Part shown: one piece after another, positions 8,531 to 16,586 of the stretch
How positions within the stretch are numbered: position 1 is the stretch's first letter
Layout: the number at the start of each line of letters is the position of its first letter
Assembly (NCBI GenBank): GCA_910577115.1
Contig: CAJTMC010000011.1
Span: 1-64,000, forward strand
Direction of reading: 5' to 3'
DNA: 64,000 nt
Source of the DNA: an uncultured Lachnospiraceae bacterium
GTDB taxonomy: Bacteria; Bacillota; Clostridia; Lachnospirales; Lachnospiraceae
The notes under the pieces: generated by a model
The model's input: only the letters and a program-made list of their open reading frames with translations
What the model was told of the DNA's origin: nothing
Database searches by the model: none
Made by a program: the position numbers and the translations under genes

Positions 8531-8566
8531 TATAGTAAACGGCAAATACTTTTGTCTTTTACTATA
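8531..8566. repeat. Dispersed 36-nt hairpin repeat, copy 1
   Basis: Outer arms TATAGTAA and TTACTATA enclose an inner stem GGCAAA/TTTGTC with a TACT loop (one G-U pair). A second copy at 56314-56349 differs at 5 of 36 positions. This copy lies between rpsD and rpoA, about 90 nt past the rpsD stop. Confidence 0.6.
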
Positions 8567-8654
8567 ATAAAAAGTGCAACAATAGAAAGTACGCACTGCG
8601 CACTTCCTACTGTCAAATTCTCATCAGCTGCTTATTGGAAATGCCCTAAATTAA

Positions 8655-9248
8655 TTATTTAGAATACAACTCGACAATAAGCATCTCATTTACAGGAACA
8701 TCAATAACCTCTCTCGAAGGAAGCTCCTTAATTGTTCCCTTGAAATTCTCCTGATCAACATCCATCCATTCAGGAACCAATCTGCCATTTGTAACCTCGG
8801 CAATATCCTTATATCTCTGCAAGCTCTTTGACTTCTCTCTGATTTCAATCACATCACCTGCGCTGATCAGATAAGAAGGTATGTTTACACGCTTTCCGTT
8901 TACCAATACATGCTTGTGACCTACAACCTGTCTGGCCTCTCTTCTTGTTCTTGCAAAGCCCATTCTGAAAATAACATTATCAAGTCTTCTCTCCAAAAGA
9001 ACCATTAGATTCTCACCGGTCATGCCTTTCATTCTGTCGGCCTTTTCATAGTAATTACGGAAAGGCTTCTCAAGCACGCCGTAAATAAACTTCGCCTTCT
9101 GCTTTTCTCTAAGCTGCAAGCCATATTCACTCATCTTCTTACCGGCTCTTGGCGACTTTCTTTTAGACTTCTTATCATATCCTAAAAATACAGGATCCAA
9201 ATCAAGAGATCTGCATCTTTTAAGCACAGGAACTCTATTTACTGCCAT
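8655..9248 (-). CDS. rpsD: 30S ribosomal protein S4 (C-minus form)
   Basis: S4 is a primary 16S rRNA binder and assembly initiator. The 197 residues contain the S4 RNA-binding domain (about 90-150: LERRLDNVIFRMGFARTRREARQVVGHKHVLVNGK as the recognisable core). The N-terminus has a single cysteine (C12) instead of the zinc-binding set, so it is the zinc-free C-minus type. In some bacteria S4 represses its own operon; no operator was identified here. Confidence 0.97.
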   Translation of the reverse strand: MAVNRVPVLKRCRSLDLDPVFLGYDKKSKRKSPRAGKKMSEYGLQLREKQKAKFIYGVLEKPFRNYYEKADRMKGMTGENLMVLLERRLDNVIFRMGFARTRREARQVVGHKHVLVNGKRVNIPSYLISAGDVIEIREKSKSLQRYKDIAEVTNGRLVPEWMDVDQENFKGTIKELPSREVIDVPVNEMLIVELYSK

Positions 9249-9362
9249 CTTTTTATCCTCCTACTATTGGCGGCTACTCTGCGTCCGCCTATTATGCACA
9301 CAAAACGGAAACATTTTGACGCACATCTAACACTATACGCTGCTAACATCTCAAAATCTGCA

Positions 9363-9758
9363 TTATACTCTGCGACGCTTAGGCGGGCGGCATCCGTTAT
9401 GCGGAACCGGTGTTACGTCCTTAATGCTGGTCACTTCAAGACCACATGCCTGAAGTGCGCGGATTGCAGCCTCTCTTCCTGAACCGGGACCCTTCACCAT
9501 AACATCGACAGATTTTAAACCATGTACTAAAGCTGCCTTCGTAGCTGTCTCTGCTGCCATCTGAGCAGCATATGGAGTAGATTTCTTTGAACCTCTAAAT
9601 CCCAGACCACCAGCACTTGCCCATGAGAGTGCATTGCCCTCTGTGTCTGTCAATGTAACAATTGTATTGTTAAATGATGACTGGATATGTGCCTGTCCGC
9701 GTTCAACGTTTTTCTTTACACGCTTCTTTGTTACTTTTTTTGCAACCTGTTTAGCCAT
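9363..9758 (-). CDS. rpsK: 30S ribosomal protein S11
   Basis: S11 lies on the 30S platform near the mRNA exit. The 131 residues show AHIQSSFNNTIVTLTDTEGNALSWASAG, the GFRGSKKSTPYAAQ motif and the C-terminal TPVPHNGCRPPKRRRV. Alpha-operon position between rpsM and rpsD is standard. The start has the usual Lys-rich N-terminal extension of Firmicute S11. Confidence 0.98.
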   Translation of the reverse strand: MAKQVAKKVTKKRVKKNVERGQAHIQSSFNNTIVTLTDTEGNALSWASAGGLGFRGSKKSTPYAAQMAAETATKAALVHGLKSVDVMVKGPGSGREAAIRALQACGLEVTSIKDVTPVPHNGCRPPKRRRV

Positions 9759-9837
9759 TTTAAACTAACCTACTTTCTCAATTAAATTAACTGTTCCCCA
9801 CACAGCTATAAAATCCATGTTTTCATAGCTGCAATGG

Positions 9838-9853
9838 CTCAGCGTAAGCTGAG
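9838..9853. other. Hairpin in the rpsM-rpsK gap
   Basis: CTCAGC-GTAA-GCTGAG, a perfect 6-bp stem on a tetraloop, in the 142-nt gap between rpsM and rpsK. A T-rich run follows on the plus strand only. It may be an RNA stability or pausing element; nothing else was recognised in this gap. Confidence 0.4.
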
Positions 9854-9900
9854 ACTGTTTTTTCTTATTTGCTACTGTTCGATAGCGAACCTGGCAAGCT

Positions 9901-10269
9901 TTACTTCTTCTTGTTCGCTACTGTTCTCTTAGGACCTTTTCTTGTTCTTGCGTTCGTCTTTGTCTTCTGTCCACGAACAGGGAGTCCCTTTCTGTGACGG
10001 ATACCACGATAGCATCCGATTTCCTGCAATCTCTTGATATTCAATGCGATTTCACGTCTGAGATCACCCTCTACCATGTAATCTTCATCAATAATTGCAC
10101 TGATTTTCTTAACATCATCATCTGTCAGATCCCTTACACGAATATCAGGACTTACTCCTGCCTTCTCAAGGATTTTGTTGGAACTTACTCTACCGATTCC
10201 ATAGATATAAGTTAATCCAATTTCTACACGTTTTTCTCTTGGTAAGTCAACACCAGCGATACGAGCCAT
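9901..10269 (-). CDS. rpsM: 30S ribosomal protein S13
   Basis: S13 sits in the head of the 30S subunit and contacts 5S-bound L5 and the P-site tRNA. The 122 residues have MARIAGVDLPREKRVEIGLTYIYGIG, a helix-two-turn-helix region, and the basic RHRKGLPVRGQKTKTNARTRKGP tail. The ATG at 10269 is chosen because it gives the canonical MARIAG start after GGAGGAATTTAAC; a 5-residue extension is possible but not conserved. Confidence 0.97.
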   Translation of the reverse strand: MARIAGVDLPREKRVEIGLTYIYGIGRVSSNKILEKAGVSPDIRVRDLTDDDVKKISAIIDEDYMVEGDLRREIALNIKRLQEIGCYRGIRHRKGLPVRGQKTKTNARTRKGPKRTVANKKK

Positions 10270-10292
10270 GTTAAATTCCTCCATTTTGTTTC

Positions 10293-10332
10293 ATGACAGA
10301 CTGCGCATTCTTTTTTATATGCGCACTGTCAT
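10293..10332. other. Long hairpin in the rpsM leader
   Basis: ATGACAG and TGCGCAT arms pair with ATGCGCA and TGTCAT across a T-rich loop, ending about 24 nt before the rpsM start. It belongs to the 345-nt rpmJ-rpsM gap. A weaker hairpin lies at 10414-10443 (CCTG, TCTGT with ACAGA, CAGG). No promoter or ORF was recognised in the rest of the gap. Confidence 0.5.
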
Positions 10333-10614
10333 AGATTAATAGTAAACTAATTGATTGGGGCATTGGATACCCGACCGGATAGGAATCCGGTTTGTCCGAT
10401 ACTAATCGGTTTCCCTGTTCTGTTCATATGGACAGAAGCAGGAATGTCGCAGAATCGTCTTATTTTTCTGCTCACGCGAAATATTTCTCGGTATCAAGAA
10501 GTAAACACACAACAGGCAGACCTGTCATATATTTATAGTATGCATCTACTTTGACGGAAGCAAAGCATACGTCAGCCGCTCTTAATAACCAAAGACAATG
10601 ACCTCTGATAATAA

Positions 10615-10728
10615 TCAGCCCTGTCTCTGCTTATGCTTCGGGTTTTCACAGATAATTCTGATTCTGCCCTTTCTCTTGATAACTTTGCATTTTTCGCAAA
10701 TAGGTTTTACTGATGATCTAACTTTCAT
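10615..10728 (-). CDS. rpmJ: 50S ribosomal protein L36
   Basis: L36 is the smallest large-subunit protein, a zinc ribbon of 37 residues. It starts MKVRSSVKPICEKCKVIKR and carries zinc ligands C11, C14, C27 and H32, so it is the zinc-binding (C+) form. GGAGGATTAAG precedes the ATG. It lies between infA and rpsM, as in most Firmicutes. Confidence 0.97.
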   Translation of the reverse strand: MKVRSSVKPICEKCKVIKRKGRIRIICENPKHKQRQG

Positions 10729-10799
10729 CTTAATCCTCCATTCTTTGCTGCGTCTTGCGAATTCTTGACAGCGAAAAGCATGCGCTTTTTGATGTATGA

Positions 10800-10845
10800 G
10801 GCGCAAGAACAAATTTGCCAGTTGAAAATCTTAGATTTCCAACTT
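10800..10845. repeat. Dispersed stem-loop repeat (CAAATTTG type), copy 1
   Basis: The plus strand reads GGCG, then CAAATTTG, then a hairpin AGTTGAAAATC/GATTTCCAACT. It matches 15032-15079 closely, and its hairpin half matches about 26070-26107 more loosely. It lies in the 202-nt infA-rpmJ gap. On the minus strand AAAGGAGGG directly precedes the hairpin. Confidence 0.55.
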
Positions 10846-10930
10846 ACCCTCCTTTCAAAAAGACCGTTTCATATTATAACATGCATAATTTGGAAAAGCA
10901 AGCCTAAATATGAATATTTTATATAATTTT

Positions 10931-11149
10931 TTACTTATCCCGCCATATAATTCTTCCCTTTGACAAGTCATAAGGTGAAAGCTCCAATGTCACCTTATCT
11001 CCTGGAAGAATACGAATAAAATTCTGTCTCAGCTTTCCGCTGATGTGGGCAAGTACCCTGTGCCCGTTCTCAAGCTCTACCTGAAACATTGTGTTTGGGA
11101 GTTTTTCAACTACTGTTCCTTCTATTTCAATTACATCGGACTTTGACAT
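10931..11149 (-). CDS. infA: Translation initiation factor IF-1
   Basis: IF-1 is a single OB-fold protein that occupies the ribosomal A site during initiation. The 72 residues match the family along their length: MSKSDVIEIEGTVVEKLPNTMFQVELENGH, then HISGKLRQNFIRILPGDKV and a C-terminal GRIIWR. AGGAGG lies 7 nt before the ATG. The start overlaps the end of the KOW gene by 19 nt, so the two are probably coupled. Confidence 0.98.
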   Translation of the reverse strand: MSKSDVIEIEGTVVEKLPNTMFQVELENGHRVLAHISGKLRQNFIRILPGDKVTLELSPYDLSKGRIIWRDK

Positions 11150-11403
11150 TTTTTTACCTCCTGAATGTCTTTACAATACTGCTTTATTTGATACTTAATT
11201 TCTTCGTCTGTGACAGAAATCAAATCCGTTCTCCTGCCTGTTTTCTTTATCACCTGTATATGTTTTTTGTTTTTTTTCTTTAACCGGTCAATGGTTCTTA
11301 CATCTCCGTCTGCCAAATACACATAATCCTGATCTTCACTCATGATCAGATAAATTTTGCCTTTATCATGTCCGGAAAGCGAATATGCGAAATATCCTAT
11401 CAT
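11131..11403 (-). CDS. KOW-domain RNA-binding protein (L14e-like)
   Basis: A 90-residue basic protein with an N-terminal KOW-like barrel (GYFAYSLSGHDKGKIYLIMSEDQDYVYLADGD as its core) and a Lys-rich second half. Proteins of this type, distantly like archaeal/eukaryotic L14e, occur between map and infA in many Firmicutes; their role is unproven but probably ribosomal. ATAGGAGAG precedes the ATG. It lies 11 nt after map and overlaps infA by 19 nt, arguing for co-translation. Confidence 0.8.
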   Translation of the reverse strand: MIGYFAYSLSGHDKGKIYLIMSEDQDYVYLADGDVRTIDRLKKKNKKHIQVIKKTGRRTDLISVTDEEIKYQIKQYCKDIQEVKKCQSPM

Positions 11404-11414
11404 ATCGTTCTCTC

Positions 11415-12167
11415 CTATAAAAGTGTAAGAATCTCAGGCTCACCATCAGTTACAAGAATTGTATTTTCATAGTGGGCAGACAGAGAACCGTCCTCTGTCA
11501 CTACCGTCCAGTCATCATCCAGCCACTCCACCTCGTAACCGCCCATGTTAATCATCGGCTCTACGGCAAGCGTCATTCCCGGACGAAGCCTTACGCCTCT
11601 TCTTTTCTGTCTGAAATTAGGTATCTGTGGATCTTCATGAAGCGATGTTCCAATTCCATGTCCGACCAAATCTTCCACGATCCCATACCCAAACTGTGAT
11701 ATATATTCATCAATTCTGTTTGAAATATCGTGCAGGTGATTTCCTGCTCTCGCTTTTTTGATTCCCTCAAAAAAAGATTTTTTTGTCTCGTCAATCAACT
11801 GCCGTGCCTCCGGACTGATGCGCCCCACTCCGTAAGTACGCGCCGCGTCGGAATGATAGCCCTTATAAATCAAACCACAGTCAAGACTTACGATATCGCC
11901 CTCCTGAAGTATTCTGTCGGCACTCGGTATTCCATGTACAACCTCGTCATTCACCGATACACAAATTGATGCCGGATATCCGTTGTAATGAAGAAAATTC
12001 GGCACGCATCCGTATCCTCTGATCAGCTTTTCACCTAGCCGGTCTATATATAATGTAGAAATCCCCGGTTCGATCGCCTGCCCCAACTCGTCATGCACCT
12101 TTGCAAGAAGCTGGCACGAATGCCTCATCAGATCAATTTCCCTCTGCGATTTAATTGTAACAGCCAT
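11415..12167 (-). CDS. map: Type I methionine aminopeptidase
   Basis: Removes the initiator methionine from nascent proteins. The 250 residues show the pita-bread fold ligands: the two aspartates in SLDCGLIYKGYHSDAARTYGVG, the histidine in GHGIGTSLHE, and glutamates in VEPMINMGG and near the C-terminus (SAHYENTILVT). There is no N-terminal zinc-finger extension, so it is the short type Ia form. It lies between adk and the KOW gene. Confidence 0.97.
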   Translation of the reverse strand: MAVTIKSQREIDLMRHSCQLLAKVHDELGQAIEPGISTLYIDRLGEKLIRGYGCVPNFLHYNGYPASICVSVNDEVVHGIPSADRILQEGDIVSLDCGLIYKGYHSDAARTYGVGRISPEARQLIDETKKSFFEGIKKARAGNHLHDISNRIDEYISQFGYGIVEDLVGHGIGTSLHEDPQIPNFRQKRRGVRLRPGMTLAVEPMINMGGYEVEWLDDDWTVVTEDGSLSAHYENTILVTDGEPEILTLL

Positions 12168-12193
12168 CTTTCATATCCTCACATCTTCCGGAA

Positions 12194-12835
12194 TTATTTC
12201 AGTATATCCACAATCGCTGCAAATACATCTTTCATATCCACAGTACCGTCAACAGACCTTAACACACCTTTCTTATCATAAAAATCAATCAAAGGCTGTG
12301 TCTGCTTATGATATACATCAAGACGGTTTTTAACTGTCTCAGGCTTATCGTCGTCTCTTAAAATAAGCTCTGCGCTGCATTTATCACAAACACCCTCGCT
12401 CTTTGGCGGAATATGCACAATATGATAGGTTGCGCCGCATGTCACGCACGCACGTCTTCCCGACATTCTGTTGATAATGTTTTCATCAGGAACATCCACA
12501 TTGATTGCATAATCAATCTTGTCGCCAAGCTCTGTCAGCGCCTTATCAAGCACCTCGGCCTGAGGTATTGTTCTTGGGAAACCGTCGAGCACATAACCGT
12601 TTTTGCAGTCCTCCTGCGCAACTCTGTCCAAAAGAATTTTTACGGTAAGCTCATCCGGAACAAGAAGTCCCTGATCCATATACTTCTTTGCTTCCATGCC
12701 AAGCTCTGTGCCATTCTTGATGTTCGCCCTGAAAATATCGCCTGTTGAAACATGGGGAATAGCAAATTTCTCTGCTATCATCTTTGCCTGCGTTCCTTTT
12801 CCCGCGCCGGGTGCACCTAACATAATAATCTTCAT
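12194..12835 (-). CDS. adk: Adenylate kinase
   Basis: Catalyses ATP + AMP to 2 ADP. The 213 residues carry the P-loop GAPGAGKGTQ (residues 7-16), the DGFPRT motif and a LID domain with four cysteines (CVTC and CDKC) that should bind zinc, as in many Gram-positive enzymes. It lies in the conserved secY-adk-map order, with AGGAGG before the ATG. The 181-nt gap to secY holds two hairpins. Confidence 0.98.
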   Translation of the reverse strand: MKIIMLGAPGAGKGTQAKMIAEKFAIPHVSTGDIFRANIKNGTELGMEAKKYMDQGLLVPDELTVKILLDRVAQEDCKNGYVLDGFPRTIPQAEVLDKALTELGDKIDYAINVDVPDENIINRMSGRRACVTCGATYHIVHIPPKSEGVCDKCSAELILRDDDKPETVKNRLDVYHKQTQPLIDFYDKKGVLRSVDGTVDMKDVFAAIVDILK

Positions 12836-12950
12836 CTTGCGTCCTCCTTGCTAAAATTATTCAAAATAAATTGAATCTCTTAATACCTTCAATTCAGCAT
12901 ATTCCAATAACAATTCAAATATCCTCAATTCAAAATATTGATATCCTATG

Positions 12951-12990
12951 TTTTCATGAAAACATACAGAAGCAAAGCCTACGCTTTGCT
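12951..12990. other. Two hairpins in the secY-adk gap
   Basis: ATGTTTTC/GAAAACAT (12951-12968) and AGCAAAGC/GCTTTGCT (about 12971-12990) are adjacent perfect stems in the intergenic region. They may affect mRNA stability. No promoter was recognised with confidence. Confidence 0.45.
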
Positions 12991-13016
12991 CCTGTCTGTC
13001 GTCCGGCTGCTTATGA

Positions 13017-14330
13017 TTAATCATTTAAAAAGCCTTTATAGTTGCGTACAAGCATCTGTGACTCAATCTGTTTGATTGTCTCAAGCACAACGCTTACGAT
13101 AATGATTAAGCTTGTTCCGCCAAAGGAAACAGATGCATTAAATACACCGTTAAAGAAGAATGGCACCACTGCAACGATTACAAGACCAATTGCACCAATG
13201 AAAATGATTGCATTAAGCACCTTTGTCAGATAATCGCTGGTAGGTCTGCCCGGTCTGATACCCGGAATAAACCCGCCCTGTTTCTTCATATTATTTGCAA
13301 TCTCTAAAGGATTAAATGTCAACGATGTATAGAAGTATGCAAAAAATACTGTCAATACAATATATACAACAAGACCGATTGAATAAACCAACTGGCTTGG
13401 ATTACACCAGTTGTCCTGATTCAATCCATTTAATATCTGTCTCCATACACCGTTTCCGCTATATCCTACCAAAGTTGATATTACAATCGGGAACTGCATC
13501 AATGAAGAAGAAAAGATAATCGGAATTACACCAGCAGTATTTACCTTCAACGGAAGGAACGTCATCTGACCTCCAACCATTTTATTCCCCTGAATTTTCT
13601 TCGCATACTGCACCGGAATCTTACGTACAGCGCTGTTGAGCACAACGACGAAAACAACCATTGCCAAAACAATAGCAATAATAATCAATGCCGCAACAAC
13701 CGCCAAAGGAATTGATTTTCCCTGACAGAACTGCTCGTACAGGCTGCTGAAATCATCCGGCAGACGGGAGATAATATTGATAACCAGCACGATTGAAATA
13801 CCGTTACCCACACCATTCTCCGTAATCCGCTCACCAATCCACATCAGGAAAGCACTGCCCGCTGTCAACACCGCAATGACTGTGATAACCTCCAAAGGAC
13901 CATACGTCTGAAGCAAGCCCTGGTTGCCAAATCCGATTGCCATAGCGCCACTCTCAATCAGCGCCAAAGCAACTGTCACATAACGCGTGATCGAAGCAAG
14001 CTTCTTTCTTCCGTCCTCTCCATCTGTTTGCATCTCCTCAAGCTTTGGAATTGCGATTGTGAGAAGCTGAATAATGATAGAAGATGTAATATACGGCGTG
14101 ATATTCAGCGCAAATACAGACATTCTTGAAAAAGAACCGCCTGTAAATGCGTCAAAGAAGTTGAATGCACCACCGGTCTCAGCCTCAAACCATGCAGAAA
14201 AATAGTCTCTATTTACCCCTGGAATAGGGAGCTGGGAACCAAAACGGATTACAATCAACATCAGAAAGGTAAACAATAGCTTACTCCGGATATCTTTAAT
14301 CTTAAAAGCGTTCTTTAATGTAGAAAACAT
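13017..14330 (-). CDS. secY: Protein translocase subunit SecY
   Basis: Main pore of the Sec translocon. The 437 residues contain ten hydrophobic helices, the plug region near residue 65, the conserved QLLTIAIPKLEEMQ loop and the PGIRPGRPTSDYL cytoplasmic loop (about residues 350-365) that contacts SecA and the ribosome. Its ATG overlaps the rplO stop by 1 nt (TAATG), showing coupling. Its partner secA is at 40681-43245. Confidence 0.98.
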   Translation of the reverse strand: MFSTLKNAFKIKDIRSKLLFTFLMLIVIRFGSQLPIPGVNRDYFSAWFEAETGGAFNFFDAFTGGSFSRMSVFALNITPYITSSIIIQLLTIAIPKLEEMQTDGEDGRKKLASITRYVTVALALIESGAMAIGFGNQGLLQTYGPLEVITVIAVLTAGSAFLMWIGERITENGVGNGISIVLVINIISRLPDDFSSLYEQFCQGKSIPLAVVAALIIIAIVLAMVVFVVVLNSAVRKIPVQYAKKIQGNKMVGGQMTFLPLKVNTAGVIPIIFSSSLMQFPIVISTLVGYSGNGVWRQILNGLNQDNWCNPSQLVYSIGLVVYIVLTVFFAYFYTSLTFNPLEIANNMKKQGGFIPGIRPGRPTSDYLTKVLNAIIFIGAIGLVIVAVVPFFFNGVFNASVSFGGTSLIIIVSVVLETIKQIESQMLVRNYKGFLND

Positions 14331-14776
14331 TAGATCACCTCTGCTGTTCCACCAAGTGCCTCAATCTTCTCCTTTGCAGATGCACTGAATGCATTTGCCT
14401 GAACATTAAGCTTCTTGGTTAATTCTCCTCTGCCTAAAATCTTTACTCCATCTCTGGGATTTTTAACGATTCCGGTTTCAATTAAAGTATCTACTGAAAC
14501 AGTAGCACCAGCTTCAAATCTTTCCAATACTTCAAGGTTAATTGCAACGATTTCCTTTGTGTTCCTGTTGTGAAAACCTCTCTTAGGAATACGTCTGTAT
14601 AAAGGCATCTGTCCACCTTCAAAGCCCGGTCTCGGAGCTCCTGAACGAGCCTTCTGTCCCTTATGACCCTTGCCGGCTGTCTTGCCATTTCCTGAGCCAT
14701 GTCCGCGGCCTCTTCTAAAATTATCACTATGTTTAGAGCCTTCGGCAGGTCTTAAATTCGATAATTCTAAACTCAT
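14330..14776 (-). CDS. rplO: 50S ribosomal protein L15
   Basis: L15 is a late-assembling 23S rRNA binder. The 148 residues start MSLELSNLRPAEGSKHS and have the Gly/Arg-rich extension GRGHGSGNGKTAGKGHKGQKARSG and the GFEGGQMPLYRRIPKRGF motif. AAAGGAGGTG precedes the ATG. It lies in the standard rpmD-rplO-secY order. Confidence 0.98.
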   Translation of the reverse strand: MSLELSNLRPAEGSKHSDNFRRGRGHGSGNGKTAGKGHKGQKARSGAPRPGFEGGQMPLYRRIPKRGFHNRNTKEIVAINLEVLERFEAGATVSVDTLIETGIVKNPRDGVKILGRGELTKKLNVQANAFSASAKEKIEALGGTAEVI

Positions 14777-14794
14777 TTTCTGACACCTCCTTTA

Positions 14795-14977
14795 TTATGC
14801 TTCTTCAACTTTAACTAAATGATTTACTTTACGAATCATACCTCTCGTTGCATCATTGTCAGGAAGCTCTACTGTCTTGTGAAGCTTTGTCAAGCCCATT
14901 GCCTCAACAGTAGCCTTGTTCTTGGGAACTGCACCGATTGTTGATTTTACCAAAGTAACTTTTAATGTTTTTGCCAT
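14795..14977 (-). CDS. rpmD: 50S ribosomal protein L30
   Basis: A 60-residue L30 with the family pattern LKVTLVKSTIGAVPKNKATVEAMGL and a VRKVNHLV-like C-terminus (IRKVNHLVKVEEA). The ATG at 14977 is preferred because GGAGG is 7 nt upstream; a TTG two codons earlier is the alternative. It follows rpsE after a 104-nt gap that contains a dispersed stem-loop repeat. Confidence 0.96.
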   Translation of the reverse strand: MAKTLKVTLVKSTIGAVPKNKATVEAMGLTKLHKTVELPDNDATRGMIRKVNHLVKVEEA

Positions 14978-15031
14978 CTTCAAACCTCCATACTGCCAAT
15001 GCCAAAATGAACAAGTTCATTTGCAAATTTG

Positions 15032-15079
15032 GGCGTCAGCACAAATTTGTCAGTTGTAAAATCTTTGATTTTTCAACTT
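15032..15079. repeat. Dispersed stem-loop repeat (CAAATTTG type), copy 2
   Basis: The plus strand reads GGCG, CAAATTTG, then a hairpin CAGTTGTAAAATC/GATTTTTCAACT; on the minus strand it begins 2 nt after the rpsE stop. An additional CAAATTTG lies at about 15023-15030. It matches the element at 10800-10845 over about 45 nt with few mismatches. Confidence 0.55.
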
Positions 15080-15081
15080 TC

Positions 15082-15591
15082 CTACGCCATAATCTCGTCG
15101 ATAGATTTACCACGATTTGCAGCTACCTGCTCCGGTGTCTTTAACTGTGAAAGACCTGCTATGGTAGAAAGTACGACGTTCTGCTTGTTGTTAGAGCCTA
15201 AAGACTTCGTACGAATATTCTTAATACCTGCAAGCTCGCACACGATACGCGCAGGACCGCCTGCGATGATACCTGTACCTTCGGGAGCTCTCTTTAATAA
15301 TACGCTGGAAGAACCATACTTTCCGGTAAAATCATGTGTAATTGACTTATTCTCGTCAAGTGCAATGTTTACAAGGTTCTTGATTGCGTCTTCCTTTCCC
15401 TTGCGAATCGCTTCAGGGATTTCTACGGCTTTACCAAGTCCGGCGCCTACGTGACCATTTCCGTCACCTACAACAACCAAAGCGGTAAAACGCATGTTAC
15501 GTCCGCCTTTAACAGTCTTGGTTACACGCTTAATGGTAACAACCTTATCTGTTAATTCCATCTGACTAGCATCAATGATTGTGCGTTTCAT
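15082..15591 (-). CDS. rpsE: 30S ribosomal protein S5
   Basis: S5 is needed for decoding accuracy and mRNA helicase activity at the entry channel. The 169 residues contain the double-stranded RNA-binding-type N-domain (VVTIKRVTKTVKGGRNMRFTALVVVGDGNGHVGAGLGKA as its core) and the C-terminal fold with ARIVCELAGIKNIRTKSLGS. AAGGGAG precedes the ATG. Position between rplR and rpmD is canonical. Confidence 0.98.
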   Translation of the reverse strand: MKRTIIDASQMELTDKVVTIKRVTKTVKGGRNMRFTALVVVGDGNGHVGAGLGKAVEIPEAIRKGKEDAIKNLVNIALDENKSITHDFTGKYGSSSVLLKRAPEGTGIIAGGPARIVCELAGIKNIRTKSLGSNNKQNVVLSTIAGLSQLKTPEQVAANRGKSIDEIMA

Positions 15592-15607
15592 GTGATTTTC
15601 TCCCTTC

Positions 15608-15976
15608 CTAGAATACCAAGCCGGCTTCTCTTGCCGCCTCAGCTAAAGCTTTAATTTTTCCATGGTATAAAAAGCCGCCTCTGTCAAAAACCACTTCTGT
15701 AATACCCTTATCCATTGCTCTCTTTGCAACTACTTTTCCCAAATATGCTGCCGCATCAACGTTATTGGTGTGCTCCAGTTCAGCTTTTACTTCCTTTTCT
15801 ACCGTAGAAGCTGCAACTAATGTATTTCCAACTGTATCGTCAATAATTTGAGCATACATATGATTATTGCTTCTGAATACCGCTAAACGTGGTCTTTCAG
15901 ATGTACCGCTTAAACGGTTACGTATTCTCATGTGCTTTTTTGCACGCAATTCTGCTCTTGATCTCTTGCTAACCAT
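15608..15976 (-). CDS. rplR: 50S ribosomal protein L18
   Basis: L18 links 5S rRNA to the central protuberance. The 122 residues show the basic N-terminus with RLSGTSERPRLAVFRSNNHMYAQIID and the C-terminal VVFDRGGFLYHGKIKALAEAAREAGL. AAGGAGGGCG precedes the ATG. Order rplF-rplR-rpsE is standard. Confidence 0.98.
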   Translation of the reverse strand: MVSKRSRAELRAKKHMRIRNRLSGTSERPRLAVFRSNNHMYAQIIDDTVGNTLVAASTVEKEVKAELEHTNNVDAAAYLGKVVAKRAMDKGITEVVFDRGGFLYHGKIKALAEAAREAGLVF

Positions 15977-15994
15977 TTCTTACGCCCTCCTTAT

Positions 15995-16537
15995 TTACTT
16001 TTTACCAGTCTTACCAACTTTACGTCTGATTGTCTCATCAGCATACTTAATACCCTTGCCCTTATAAGGCTCCGGTCTTCTCTTGTCTCTGATTTCAGCC
16101 GCGAATTGTCCAACTTTTTCTTTATCAATACCCTTTACAATAATGATGTTTGTACCGTCAAGTACTGTTTCAATGCCTTCCGGATCAATCATCTCAACAG
16201 GGTGCGAATATCCCAAAGATAATGTCAATTTATTTCCAGCCTTTGCTGCTCTGTAACCAACACCATTTACTTCAAGCTTCTTTTCATAGCCTGCCGTTAC
16301 GCCGACAACCATGTTATTAACCAGTGTTCTTGTAAGACCATGTAAAGACTTCATTTTCTTTAAGTCGTTCGGTCTTGTAACCGTTACTTCTCCGTTTTCA
16401 ACCTTGATTTCCATCTCAGCCGGAAGCACTCTCTCAAGTGTTCCCTTAGGACCTTTTACAGTCACTTTATTATTTTCTGCAACTTCTACAGTTACGCCTG
16501 CAGGAATCGCGATTGGCATTCTTCCTATACGTGACAT
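15995..16537 (-). CDS. rplF: 50S ribosomal protein L6
   Basis: L6 lies near the factor-binding site at the base of the L7/L12 stalk. The 180 residues have two related domains, the start MSRIGRMPIAIPAGV and the C-terminal signature RRPEPYKGKGIKYADE. GGAGGTACGGGC precedes the ATG. The 190-nt gap to rpsH upstream is filled by two repeated hairpins. Confidence 0.98.
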   Translation of the reverse strand: MSRIGRMPIAIPAGVTVEVAENNKVTVKGPKGTLERVLPAEMEIKVENGEVTVTRPNDLKKMKSLHGLTRTLVNNMVVGVTAGYEKKLEVNGVGYRAAKAGNKLTLSLGYSHPVEMIDPEGIETVLDGTNIIIVKGIDKEKVGQFAAEIRDKRRPEPYKGKGIKYADETIRRKVGKTGKK

Positions 16538-16586
16538 GCCCGTACCTCCTAATTTTTATTTCATATCTAAACACTTTTCTGCCCAA

